The notes under the pieces: model-generated
Told to the model about the DNA's origin: nothing
The model's database searches: none
What the model saw: only the letters and a program-made list of their open reading frames with translations
Translations under genes and position numbers: made by a program
Shown here: piece by piece, positions 1 to 6,448 of the stretch
How positions within the stretch are numbered: position 1 is the stretch's first letter
Layout of the letters: every line of letters starts with the position of its first letter
Assembly (NCBI GenBank): GCA_019309245.1
Contig: JAFDGP010000102.1
Location: forward strand, 1-8,316
Length of the DNA: 8,316 nt
Reading direction: 5' to 3'
Origin: Deltaproteobacteria bacterium
GTDB lineage: Bacteria; Desulfobacterota; Desulfobacteria; Desulfobacterales; C00003060

Positions 1-793
1 TTGAAATGGCGCCCGGGTAGACACCGAAGTCGCTTTGCATTTCTTCGGGAGACTTGAAGTAAAGCTGGTCGGTTTGAAATTTGAGCCGTTTTTTTTCATG
101 AACGGTCTTTTGCGTCTGAATACACAACAACACGTCATGGGCGCGTGCATCTTCCGGACTCAAATAATGACAGTCATTGGTCGCTACCAGGGGAATCGAA
201 AGGCTCCGGCTTATCTCCAACAAGGCCTCGTTGACCGTATCCTGCACAGCGATACCGTTGTTCTGGACCTCGAGATAGAAATTCCCCTCTCCGAACATGG
301 CCTCATAGGCCCGGGCAACCTCAGCGGCCCAGTCTTGTCGGCCGGCCTGGATCAATCGTGGAATCTCCCCGTGAAGACAGGCACTCAACGCAATCAGCCC
401 GTCGCAACATTCAGCTAAAATAGCCTTGTCGATGCGTGGTTTGTAATAAAACCCTTCCAAGTGGGCGGCCGTCACCAGCTTGCACAGGTTGCGATATCCC
501 TGTTTGTTTTTTGCAAGCAAGATCAGGTGATGCGTTCCCCCCTTTTGGCCGGCGCCTTTATCAAAGCGGCTTCCCCGAGCCACGTAGACTTCGCAACCGA
601 TGATAGGCTTGATCCCGGCTGCGTAAGCCTTTTCGTAAAACTCGATAACCCCGTACATGCTGCCATGGTCCGTAATGGCCAGGGCGTTCATCTGAAACAC
701 TGCAGCGCGTTCCAGAAGGGGGTCGATACGGATCGCCCCATCGAGCAGGCTGTACTGGGTATGCACGTGAAGGTGAATAAACTCGGAGGACAT
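1..793 (-). CDS. dnaE: DNA polymerase III subunit alpha, N-terminal part (runs off left edge)
   Basis: This is the catalytic subunit of the replicative DNA polymerase. Only the first 264 residues are present; family members are usually 1100-1200 residues, and the reading frame is open to the window edge. The protein begins MSSEFIHLHVHTQYSLLDG and spans the N-terminal PHP domain. All nine positions that bind metal in proofreading-active bacterial PHP domains appear to be kept: H9, H11, D18, H43 (in TDHG), E68 (in GCEVY), H89, C139 (in LSAC), D207 and H209 (in TNDCHY). The start at 793 matches the family's usual N-terminus (a few residues before HLHxH). The ribosome site is poor: the bases just upstream are AT-rich with no clear GGAGG. 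Transcription runs leftward, away from the degraded region. Polymerase, tau-binding and OB domains lie outside the window. The identification is very secure. Confidence 0.97.
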   Translation of the reverse strand, partial: MSSEFIHLHVHTQYSLLDGAIRIDPLLERAAVFQMNALAITDHGSMYGVIEFYEKAYAAGIKPIIGCEVYVARGSRFDKGAGQKGGTHHLILLAKNKQGYRNLCKLVTAAHLEGFYYKPRIDKAILAECCDGLIALSACLHGEIPRLIQAGRQDWAAEVARAYEAMFGEGNFYLEVQNNGIAVQDTVNEALLEISRSLSIPLVATNDCHYLSPEDARAHDVLLCIQTQKTVHEKKRLKFQTDQLYFKSPEEMQSDFGVYPGAIS

Positions 794-797
794 TTAA

Positions 798-809
798 TTC
801 AAATTTGAA
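798..809. promoter_or_regulatory. 12-bp perfect palindrome just upstream of dnaE
   Basis: TTCAAATTTGAA is a perfect dyad ending 4 bp before the dnaE start codon (793). It lies where a ribosome site would normally be, so it could be a repressor operator or simply AT-rich chance sequence. No family assignment is possible. Confidence 0.25.
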
Positions 810-837
810 GTTGTTGTTTCTTTAATTGCAAACACTT

Positions 838-866
838 ATAAAATTTCAGGTACTGTTTTTCCGCAA
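838..866 (-). promoter_or_regulatory. candidate weak sigma70 promoter for dnaE
   Basis: On the minus strand TTGCGG (866-861), a 17-bp spacer and TTTTAT (843-838) give a modest -35/-10 pair about 45 nt upstream of the dnaE start. Spacing is ideal but both hexamers are only partial matches in an AT-rich stretch. I see nothing else supportable between here and 1051. Confidence 0.25.
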
Positions 867-1051
867 GAAGCTGCAATGGTTTGTACCACAAGGGGATTGA
901 GCTTGTCCACTTCTACCCAATTTTGGGCTGAAAAGCAAGATGTGGAGTGTCAGAATTCGAAAACCGCTATATGTAGGGCTGGGGTAGACCTTTTAGCAAC
1001 GATCATGACACCGTCTGAGGGGCACAGGCGCCGTTTATGGATGAAAACGCG

Positions 1052-1195
1052 CTAATAAGGCAAAGGGGGCTGGAACAGCCGCCTGGAAGGAACGGCCCAA
1101 ATGTCGGGGCCATCGAGGGCCTGGATTTTATCACCAGTGTATACCACAAGGCCTCCCAACCACCTTTCTGACAGGGTTAGTGTAACGTCTTTTCT
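1052..1195 (-). pseudogene. C-terminal remnant of a probable AAA_14/DUF4143 ATPase
   Basis: The frame ending with a stop at 1052 carries about 47 residues that look like the C-terminal tail of DUF4143 (AAA_14) ATPases. Those proteins commonly end in a pattern of the form W-x-x-G-L-V-x-Y-x-G-(D/E) followed by W-A-(V/L)-P and L-(F/W). Here I see RWLGGLVVYTGDKI, then DIWAVPSRRLF, at about 1165-1070. No P-loop, Walker B or other part of the ATPase is present. The same frame upstream of 1195 overlaps the abiEii-like remnant and looks meaningless, so this is a truncated scrap rather than a small gene. It lies just downstream of the AbiE remnant on the same strand, consistent with an eroded defence/toxin cluster. 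The family match is from memory of the motif pattern and is moderate only. Confidence 0.45.
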
Positions 1196-1238
1196 GTAAT
1201 TTCGTTTCAGGCCACCTCTATGGAGGCGGGGCAACAGG

Positions 1239-1669
1239 TCAGTTCGTCTCGATTTTTCGTTTGAGGAAGCTGAATTGATACTCAATATAATAGCTCCTCA
1301 AATCTTCTTCGATCACCGATCCCAGGGTGACCTTAAAGTCCTGCGCCTTGAACCTGTCTTACTGCTGTAAAAGGGCGTGCTTTCGAGAATGAGAGAGTCC
1401 TGGCAGAGGTATGCCCTGGCGCAGAATAAATTCCACGTCAAATGCATCTCTTATCTCACTACGATCCAACAATGCCGCGACTTTATACATCAGGGCCTGT
1501 TTGAGGGTATGGGCCCTTACCAGGACCTGGCGGGTGCTAAACGGGAATAGGCAATCTTGTGTTCAAAGTCACAATCCCTTGGCTCTCGCCGGACCTCAAT
1601 GTTAAGCCTTTTCGGAAAATGAGAGGACCGGATTTCTACCAGGACCATGTAATGTTCGATTCTGGCATC
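1239..1669 (-). pseudogene. AbiEii/AbiGii-type nucleotidyltransferase toxin, C-terminal remnant, broken
   Basis: AbiEii is the toxin of type IV toxin-antitoxin/abortive-infection pairs and has a nucleotidyltransferase fold. The remnant reads through about 1669 to 1549 as LNIEVRREPRDCDFEHKIAY and neighbours. It then loses one base near 1540: adding one T to CGTTTAGC restores YSRFSTRQVLV. It continues VRAHTLKQALMYKVAALLDR, SEIRDAFDVEFILRQG (about 1461-1414) and, after an in-frame TAA at 1361-1359, DFKVTLGSVIEEDL and YYIEYQFSFLKRKI before a stop at 1241-1239. The RDxxDxE-like block and the late KLGS-like block are typical of the C-terminal half of this family. The N-terminal half with the GSxxD-type catalytic motif is missing. 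One frameshift, one nonsense codon and the 5' deletion make it non-functional. Confidence 0.7.
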
Positions 1670-1938
1670 GGTGATTTCATAATAGTTCAGGGCCGTCATC
1701 AGCGAGATGTAGGACGGGACTTGAATCAAGTTGGCAATGCAAAACCTCTCCTCCAAGGACATGGCAGACCAGCTCTCAGCAATACATATAGATTCTGCTT
1801 GATCCGTAGCAAAATCCCTGCTCTGACCTAACGTGAGGCTGCCACCTTTGCTGCATTCTGAGAAATATTGAGGGCACGGGCAATGTCCCGGCAGCCAAAG
1901 CAGGTTTTCTCTATTTTACGGAGATCCAGCGTTTTCAT
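1670..1938 (-). pseudogene. AbiEi-type antitoxin/autorepressor, N-terminal remnant, broken and fused to AbiEii remnant
   Basis: AbiEi proteins have an N-terminal winged helix that represses their own operon and a C-terminal domain that counters the AbiEii toxin. The ATG at 1938 starts MKTLDLRKIEKTCFGCRDIA, then a helix-turn-helix-like RALNISQNAAKVAASR. A TAG at 1830-1828 replaces the residue that is usually Y. After it the frame continues VRAGILLRIKQNLYVL, and a one-base loss near 1765-1775 moves coding to the next frame: SLEERFCIANLIQVPSYISL, then MTALNYYEIT. That string is characteristic of the start of the AbiEi C-terminal domain. At about 1670 AbiEi similarity stops and AbiEii-like sequence follows without a stop, so the end of AbiEi and the start of AbiEii appear to have been deleted together. 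Its operator upstream (1942-1977) is still recognisable. Confidence 0.75.
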
Positions 1939-1941
1939 GAA

Positions 1942-1977
1942 ATACAACAACTTAACAGTTTTGTTAATTTATTGTAT
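1942..1977. promoter_or_regulatory. 36-bp near-perfect palindrome, probable AbiEi operator
   Basis: The arms ATACAACAACTTAACA and TGTTAATTTATTGTAT face each other around a GTTT centre; 14 of 16 arm positions pair. The dyad begins 4 bp before the AbiEi remnant's ATG (1938) and overlaps the -10 hexamer of the promoter candidate. AbiEi proteins are known to repress their operon by binding inverted repeats in the promoter, so position and symmetry both fit. The site outlived its gene. Confidence 0.6.
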
Positions 1978-1998
1978 CTACCCTGTGAGGAAATGCAA
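1971..1998 (-). promoter_or_regulatory. candidate promoter of the dead abiE operon
   Basis: On the minus strand TTGCAT (1998-1993), a 16-bp spacer and TACAAT (1976-1971; five of six to consensus) lie 33 nt upstream of the AbiEi start. The -10 falls inside the outer arm of the palindrome at 1942-1977, the expected layout for autorepression. Confidence 0.45.
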
Positions 1999-2030
1999 TG
2001 GTTTTGTGAAGGAAGAGCGCGCTTACCGCC

Positions 2031-2059
2031 TTGGGGCTGCCATGAGGGCGTGGCCCCAA
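2031..2059. repeat. 7-bp hairpin between abiE and istA remnants
   Basis: TTGGGGC (2031-2037) and GCCCCAA (2053-2059) are perfectly complementary around a 15-nt loop. Neither strand has a T-run after it, so it is a poor terminator. It sits in the non-coding 1978-2110 stretch, in which I see no gene. Confidence 0.3.
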
Positions 2060-2110
2060 AATCCACTGCCGAAAAGGCAAAGCAGATGGAGGTAATATCA
2101 AAAACTCACC

Positions 2111-2326
2111 TGTTTGGCCAAACGCTATGGCTCTGAACGCCTGGAAGCTGCCTGCGGCCGAGCCCTTGTCATCAGCGGATACTCATACAAAAACGTGGAG
2201 TCCATCCTCAAATACCAAGCTTTTGGCTTAGTTGGTTCCAAGGCCGTCTACATAGCGCTCGATCAACCCCGAAAGCCCACCAAATGGAACACTGATCCCA
2301 GAACACGGCGGCTCTGTCGCAAATGA
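2111..2326 (+). pseudogene. IS21-family IstA transposase, C-terminal remnant
   Basis: Residues encoded from about 2111 read CLAKRYGSERLEAACGRALV, then SGYSYKNVESILK (to about 2215). This matches the conserved IstA tail pattern of the type (R)LAKRYG-x-x-RLEAAC-x-RAL followed by SYK-x-V-x-SILK. IstA is the DDE transposase of IS21 elements and is normally about 400-500 residues; only the last tenth survives. A stop at 2093-2095 closes the frame upstream, and no catalytic DDE region or helix-turn-helix is present. After SILK the sequence departs from the family and runs about 37 more residues to a stop. No istB is found downstream and I could not identify terminal inverted repeats. It marks a past IS21 insertion next to the dead AbiE locus. 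From 2327 to 2386 I see nothing. Confidence 0.75.
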
Positions 2327-2386
2327 ACTGTATGCAAGACAAATGCAGGGGTTGTTGTGGCTTTCGGGAAAAAAAGTCTTGCGGTC

Positions 2387-4645
2387 TCAGCCTTTGATCC
2401 AAATTGGACTTGACCAGGCCCCTTGGCCCTCGTCGGTTTCAACTCGAACATAGTACATCCACCATACGCCTTCTGGGATGTCGGCAGTTCGATTGTAAGA
2501 GCCTGTAAACTTCCACCCAACATCATCCTCTTTGACGATACATTGATATTCATATGGATCGTTTGGATCCTTCTTGAGCATCTTGTAGATCCTGACCTTC
2601 GTTATGTTACTGAGCGCGGCCACCTTCACGGAAATATTCAGGTTGGTCTCGCCAAAAAGCTTCTTGCCCATGGGGTTGTCATTGATAGAAAAGCGCAAGT
2701 AAATCTTTTCGCCACTGGTGGCATAGGTCCGTCTGTTTTGCAATGCACCCCAGATCTTGTCACGACGGTTCCCCTGCTTCGCCAAAACCGCGGCCAAGCC
2801 CCCCGCATGAGCTATATCTTCTGTCCACTTTCCGATTCCGGGTTGACCCAGGTGGTTGTCGGTTGAACCGATCACGCCCATCTTGTAGCCGTTAGCCCAT
2901 GCGTACCGATACGTGTGCCTCTCGAGTGCCGACCACTTTGTCTCCGTGCCTTCAAAAGCCCTCAAGCAACCGTCATTCTTATGTGAATAGATTTCGCCAA
3001 TCTTTTGATACCTTTTTTCCCCGTCGCTGGGTTCTAACGAGGATATCCAGGGTCTATATTCCGATGACATCACGTGAGGAATGACGAGCACATCGCTTAT
3101 TTCTTGGGCATCCAGTTTTCCGAAAAGATCCTCCAGTTCTTCCCATATTTCCTCCGATTTTAACTTGCTGAAGAAACACTGGCCGTCGGGATTCTTGTAC
3201 AGCACTACCCTGTGGCCTGGACTCGGATTTCCACCGGAATTCTTGTTGTTTGTCCACTCATATGCATAAAAACAAACCAAGTCCGGAAACTTGCTAGAAA
3301 GCTCTGGTTCAACACGGCCCGTCCAAATGGCCTTGTCATTCTCCCATGCTGGTTGCACCGCTCCTGGACCGCCCTGAGGATCACCTACATCACTGAAAGC
3401 GTGGTCGTGGTCTGAAAGAGCCAGAAAGTCCAACCGCATCATCTCTGCCGCATATCGATAGCACTCATCAGGCGTTACATACTCACCCCTGTGATCCCCG
3501 AATCCACCCGAATCCACATCGGCATTGGAATGAAAATGCAGGTCTCCAAAGTAGATCCTATATTTGGGTTCTTTGTCATGCACATAGCAAGGATTCGAGT
3601 AATACGAAACTCCATTGACCGTGGCCACTATTCTCAGGAATCCTTCGTCCTCGCAGTACACCCCATTGAAGACGTGAACTCCGTGATCCTTATTCTCATC
3701 ATAGGCCTCGCCTCCGGTAAATACATACTCGTCGGGCATTTCGTGGACCCTGCGCTGTGTCGGTTCCCAGGAGAATGAAACATTGCCTTCAAAGGAAGTA
3801 CAGCGATTTCCATATCGGTCAATGGCTATAACTGACACGTCAACAGGTTCGTTTTTTACTATATCTGCTGGCAGGAAAACCAGAAGTCTTGCGAAAGTAT
3901 CTGCATCAATTCTCGTAGCGGGCCTGGCATTTCTCCCCAATAGTTCACAGTCCGTCTCTTTGGAACAAGGGGCATAGACTTTCCAGATCAACTTGCCGGG
4001 AGCCGACTCCTCACGATCATAGCGGTACCGGTAAAACGTCGATATTCTCTGAACGTAGGCTTTTCCCTGTTTTGGATAGTGAACGGTTATCTCGGGCTTT
4101 GAAATGCATTGCCATTGAATCGGCAGGGTCCCACACAAACCGGATACGGTACGGTTCACCACAGTTAGCTTCTTTCGACCGGTGGTCGTGTAGCCTTGGT
4201 CAATGTCAGGATATTCCGGAAGCTCTATACCTGGCCGTGGCTCTGGGCAGTATTCGTCGTAATAGAGCCAACACCGGGCCAAACAATCTACCAGGTCGTC
4301 ATTCTCATCCTTCAAAGGAGTCCACAGCCAATCCATGGTTTCTCCCTTATCTGCAACCGGGAATCTAATCCGTATTTGCCCACCCGTCCTCAGGGATGCT
4401 GGGTGGCTCCAAAAGAATTTTAGTTGTTCTGGTGACAAGGATTCGCCAACTGTCAACGCCTCCTGTCCTATAGTGGAAGTGCAAGATCCGCGGTTACAGG
4501 AAGGCCATTGAAAAGCACGGAGTCTCTCCGGCAACAGGAGCTCCAGCCCCTGGCCAGTCAGCAAAAAGCCAGAAGCCGCTCCAGACAGCTTAAGAAAGGC
4601 CCTTCTAGTTAACATCGCTTTCCGTTCAATTCTTTTGTTTTCCAT
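2387..4645 (-). CDS. Tat-exported DUF3604 family protein, putative PHP-superfamily metallohydrolase
   Basis: The 752-residue protein starts with a twin-arginine signal, LTRRAFLKLSG (12-22), and a hydrophobic stretch to about residue 37; cleavage may follow RLRA (44). It is predicted to be folded in the cytoplasm and exported to the periplasm. Residues about 45-245 are unassigned, and 250-355 look like an Ig-type beta domain. The DUF3604/PHP core begins at YFGDLHFHS with H370 and H372, then SDHDH (D412, H413), YEW (E463), IPH (H524) and STDNH (D596, H598). These are the metal-ligand positions expected for a PHP-type phosphoesterase fold. Residues about 645-752 form a beta-rich C-terminal domain. 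Substrate and reaction are unknown for the family. There are 17 cysteines, many for an exported protein. The start is fixed by GGAGGT at 4656-4651, 5 nt from ATG. It is flanked by guaB upstream and degraded DNA downstream, so it is probably transcribed alone. Confidence 0.9.
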   Translation of the reverse strand: MENKRIERKAMLTRRAFLKLSGAASGFLLTGQGLELLLPERLRAFQWPSCNRGSCTSTIGQEALTVGESLSPEQLKFFWSHPASLRTGGQIRIRFPVADKGETMDWLWTPLKDENDDLVDCLARCWLYYDEYCPEPRPGIELPEYPDIDQGYTTTGRKKLTVVNRTVSGLCGTLPIQWQCISKPEITVHYPKQGKAYVQRISTFYRYRYDREESAPGKLIWKVYAPCSKETDCELLGRNARPATRIDADTFARLLVFLPADIVKNEPVDVSVIAIDRYGNRCTSFEGNVSFSWEPTQRRVHEMPDEYVFTGGEAYDENKDHGVHVFNGVYCEDEGFLRIVATVNGVSYYSNPCYVHDKEPKYRIYFGDLHFHSNADVDSGGFGDHRGEYVTPDECYRYAAEMMRLDFLALSDHDHAFSDVGDPQGGPGAVQPAWENDKAIWTGRVEPELSSKFPDLVCFYAYEWTNNKNSGGNPSPGHRVVLYKNPDGQCFFSKLKSEEIWEELEDLFGKLDAQEISDVLVIPHVMSSEYRPWISSLEPSDGEKRYQKIGEIYSHKNDGCLRAFEGTETKWSALERHTYRYAWANGYKMGVIGSTDNHLGQPGIGKWTEDIAHAGGLAAVLAKQGNRRDKIWGALQNRRTYATSGEKIYLRFSINDNPMGKKLFGETNLNISVKVAALSNITKVRIYKMLKKDPNDPYEYQCIVKEDDVGWKFTGSYNRTADIPEGVWWMYYVRVETDEGQGAWSSPIWIKG

Positions 4646-4700
4646 GTGTTACCTCCAATCCAGGCTCAACCACGATCACGGGTTTTCGCCCCACGAGCTT

Positions 4701-4724
4701 AAAAAAGAAACAGATGGTTTCTTT
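4701..4724 (-). terminator. terminator-like hairpin in the DUF3604 gene leader (possible attenuator)
   Basis: On the minus strand AAAGAAAC (4724-4717), loop CATCT and GTTTCTTT (4711-4704) form a perfect 8-bp stem followed by three more T (4703-4701). The stem is A/T-rich with only two G-C pairs, so it is weak. It lies between the promoter (4773-4800) and the start codon (4645), so it could attenuate the gene rather than end guaB. A 7-base pair of arms, GGTTGAG (4760-4766) and CTCAACC (4665-4671), encloses it. Confidence 0.35.
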
Positions 4725-4772
4725 ACAGGAGATGGCTCAATTTCGGATAAATCTAGTAAGGTTGAGTTGATA

Positions 4773-4800
4773 ATTATACCGGGCCACTTAGGAATGTCCA
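4773..4800 (-). promoter_or_regulatory. strong sigma70 promoter for the DUF3604 gene
   Basis: On the minus strand TGGACA (4800-4795), a 16-bp spacer and a perfect TATAAT (4778-4773) form a near-consensus promoter. Transcription would start near 4766 and give a leader of about 120 nt. A second possible promoter overlaps it upstream: TTGACA (4826-4821), an 18-bp spacer and TATGGA (4802-4797). Either would uncouple the gene from guaB. Confidence 0.6.
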
Positions 4801-4829
4801 TACCACATTGATCGATATCTTGTCAACAG

Positions 4830-4858
4830 AACCATTATTTGTGTGATTTCAAATGGTT
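4830..4858 (-). terminator. hairpin after guaB, possible terminator without a T-run
   Basis: AACCATT (4830-4836) and AATGGTT (4852-4858) are perfect complements about 10 nt past the guaB stop. An overlapping ATTTG/CAAAT pairing can extend an alternative stem. No T-tract follows on the minus strand, so a rho-independent role is doubtful. Confidence 0.3.
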
Positions 4859-4868
4859 GGAACGGAGA

Positions 4869-6332
4869 TTAATCCAACATATAATTGGGAGCTTCCTTGG
4901 TAATGATCACGTCGTGAACGTGGCTTTCTTTGAGACCTGACGACGTAATGCGCACAAACATCCCATAATGCCTCAGGGCCTCGATGTCTGCGCATCCCAC
5001 ATATCCCATCCCGGCTCTGAGACCCCCCACAAGTTGGTATACGCACGCCGACAAGGACCCCTTGTAAGGAACCCGGCCTACGATGCCTTCCGGGACGAGC
5101 TTGTTTTCATCTTCCATTTCGTCTTGATAATAGCGGTCTTTACTACCCTTTTTCATGGCCTCCAGAGACCCCATTCCCCGATAGACCTTGTAGCTGCGGC
5201 CCTGAAAAAAAATCGTCTCGCCGGGGCTTTCCTCCGTTCCGGCGAACAGGCCGCCAATCATTACACAATGGGCGCCAGCAGCAATGGCCTTGGTAATGTC
5301 GCCTGAAAACTTGATCCCACCGTCGGCAATGAGAGGAACCCCGGTCTTTTCGGAAACCGCTTTGCAGTCCGTAATCGCAGTGATCTGCGGGACCCCCACA
5401 CCCGCGATGATTCGGGTGGTACAAATCGAACCGGGCCCGACCCCGATCTTGACACCGTCAACCCCGGCTTTGATCAACGCCTCAGCCCCTTCACCCGTGG
5501 CCACGTTACCGGCGACAAGTTCAATATCTTTAAAGGTCTGCTTGAGGCGATCAACGGCCTTCAAAACCCCCTTGCTGTGTCCGTGAGCCGTGTCCACCAC
5601 AACCACGTCGGCTCCGGCTTCCAGCAACGCCTCCGCCCGGGGCAACATGTCCGGCCCGGTCCCCACGGCAGCCCCTACCCGCAGCCGTCCGAGCGAGTCC
5701 TTGCAGGCGTTGGGATACTTTTTGATCTTTTCAATATCTTTTATGGTGATCAGGCCCTGAAGGCGTCCTTTTTCATCAACAACCAGCAATTTTTCAATAC
5801 GATGTTCGTGGAGCAACTCCTTGGATTCCTCCAGAGTAATCCGGCCGGAAACCGTGACCAGGTTTTCTTTGGTCATCACCTCTGACACTTTTTTATCCAA
5901 ATCCGTCTCAAATCTCAGGTCTCTGTTGGTCACAATACCCACCAGGCGGTCATCTTTAACAACAGGAACGCCTGAAATCCGGTACCTCTCCATCAGGCCC
6001 AAGACATCACGGATCGGCCGGTCCGGCTCGATCGTGGTGGGATCCACGATCATGCCGCTTTCGGACTTCTTGACCTTGTCCACCTCCTGCGCCTGGCTCT
6101 TGATACTCATGTTTCGGTGAATGATTCCGATGCCCCCTTCACGGGCAAGGCTGATCGAGGTCTGCGCTTCGGTGACCGTGTCCATGGCCGCGCTGCAGAT
6201 CGGGATATTAAGCGGAATATGTCTGGTCAGACGGGTGGTGACATCCACGTCCTTGGGCACGACCTGGGTGTAGGCCGGCACCAACAGGATATCGTCAAAC
6301 GTCAATGCGTCCTGAATGGTAACATCCCCCAT
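4869..6332 (-). CDS. guaB: inosine-5'-monophosphate dehydrogenase
   Basis: GuaB oxidises IMP to XMP with NAD+, the committed step of guanine nucleotide synthesis, in the cytoplasm as a tetramer or octamer. The 487-residue length is standard. The N-terminal catalytic part begins TFDDILLVPAYT (11-22). Two CBS domains occupy about 95-205, with GVPVVKDDRLVGIVTNRDL in the first and EKLLVVDEKGRLQGLITIKD in the second. The barrel then resumes. The catalytic loop GPGSICTTR places the thioimidate Cys at residue 304. ADGGI (336-340), the MIGGLFAGTEE phosphate-binding region, YRGMGSL (384-390) and the flap R420/Y423 in GRVPYKG are all present. AAAGGAGAAG (6346-6337) puts AGGAG 7 nt from the ATG and fixes the start. 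guaA, a frequent partner, is not downstream; a separate DUF3604 gene follows after 223 bp. Nothing in the sequence suggests loss of function. Confidence 0.98.
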   Translation of the reverse strand: MGDVTIQDALTFDDILLVPAYTQVVPKDVDVTTRLTRHIPLNIPICSAAMDTVTEAQTSISLAREGGIGIIHRNMSIKSQAQEVDKVKKSESGMIVDPTTIEPDRPIRDVLGLMERYRISGVPVVKDDRLVGIVTNRDLRFETDLDKKVSEVMTKENLVTVSGRITLEESKELLHEHRIEKLLVVDEKGRLQGLITIKDIEKIKKYPNACKDSLGRLRVGAAVGTGPDMLPRAEALLEAGADVVVVDTAHGHSKGVLKAVDRLKQTFKDIELVAGNVATGEGAEALIKAGVDGVKIGVGPGSICTTRIIAGVGVPQITAITDCKAVSEKTGVPLIADGGIKFSGDITKAIAAGAHCVMIGGLFAGTEESPGETIFFQGRSYKVYRGMGSLEAMKKGSKDRYYQDEMEDENKLVPEGIVGRVPYKGSLSACVYQLVGGLRAGMGYVGCADIEALRHYGMFVRITSSGLKESHVHDVIITKEAPNYMLD

Positions 6333-6389
6333 TGGGCTTCTCCTTTACCTCTCATCAGCGACCACCGGTAGAATTTGAATCCGTGCACC

Positions 6390-6414
6390 AGCCACCGGCG
6401 ATCGTGTGGTGGCT
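6390..6414. promoter_or_regulatory. hairpin in the presumed guaB leader
   Basis: AGCCACC (6390-6396) and GGTGGCT (6408-6414) pair perfectly around an 11-nt loop, about 60-80 nt upstream of the guaB start. CCACCGG also recurs at 6363-6369 and 6392-6398. It would form in the 5' leader if the promoter at 6464-6492 is used. It matches no riboswitch that I recognise. Confidence 0.35.
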
Positions 6415-6448
6415 ACCCACACACGAAAACCCACCCCGGAGACGGTGT

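Noticed and set aside
461..808. Plus-strand open frame of 115 codons (and another at 35-418)
   Set aside because: Both are antisense to the dnaE coding sequence, which matches the family at every step on the minus strand.
850..888. GGTAC/GTACC inverted repeat upstream of dnaE
   Set aside because: The arms are 5 bp and nearly 30 nt apart, which is well within chance.
988..1003. TTTAGCAACGAT shared with 6486-6497
   Set aside because: It is only 12 bases with no wider similarity around it; it could be a dispersed motif but one pair is not enough.
1868..2095. Plus-strand 75-codon frame in the graveyard
   Set aside because: It overlaps the AbiEi start and operator on the other strand and has no recognisable motif.
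2208..2402. Minus-strand 64-codon frame next to the IstA remnant
   Set aside because: It overlaps the IstA-like frame antisense and the DUF3604 gene end, and shows no family signal.
2423..2866. Plus-strand frame of 147 codons
   Set aside because: It lies wholly antisense to the DUF3604 gene and resembles no known protein.
6361..6390. T-arm-like TTCAAAT sequence on the minus strand suggesting a tRNA
   Set aside because: The flanking bases do not form a proper 5-bp T stem, and there is no acceptor, D-arm or anticodon arm nearby.
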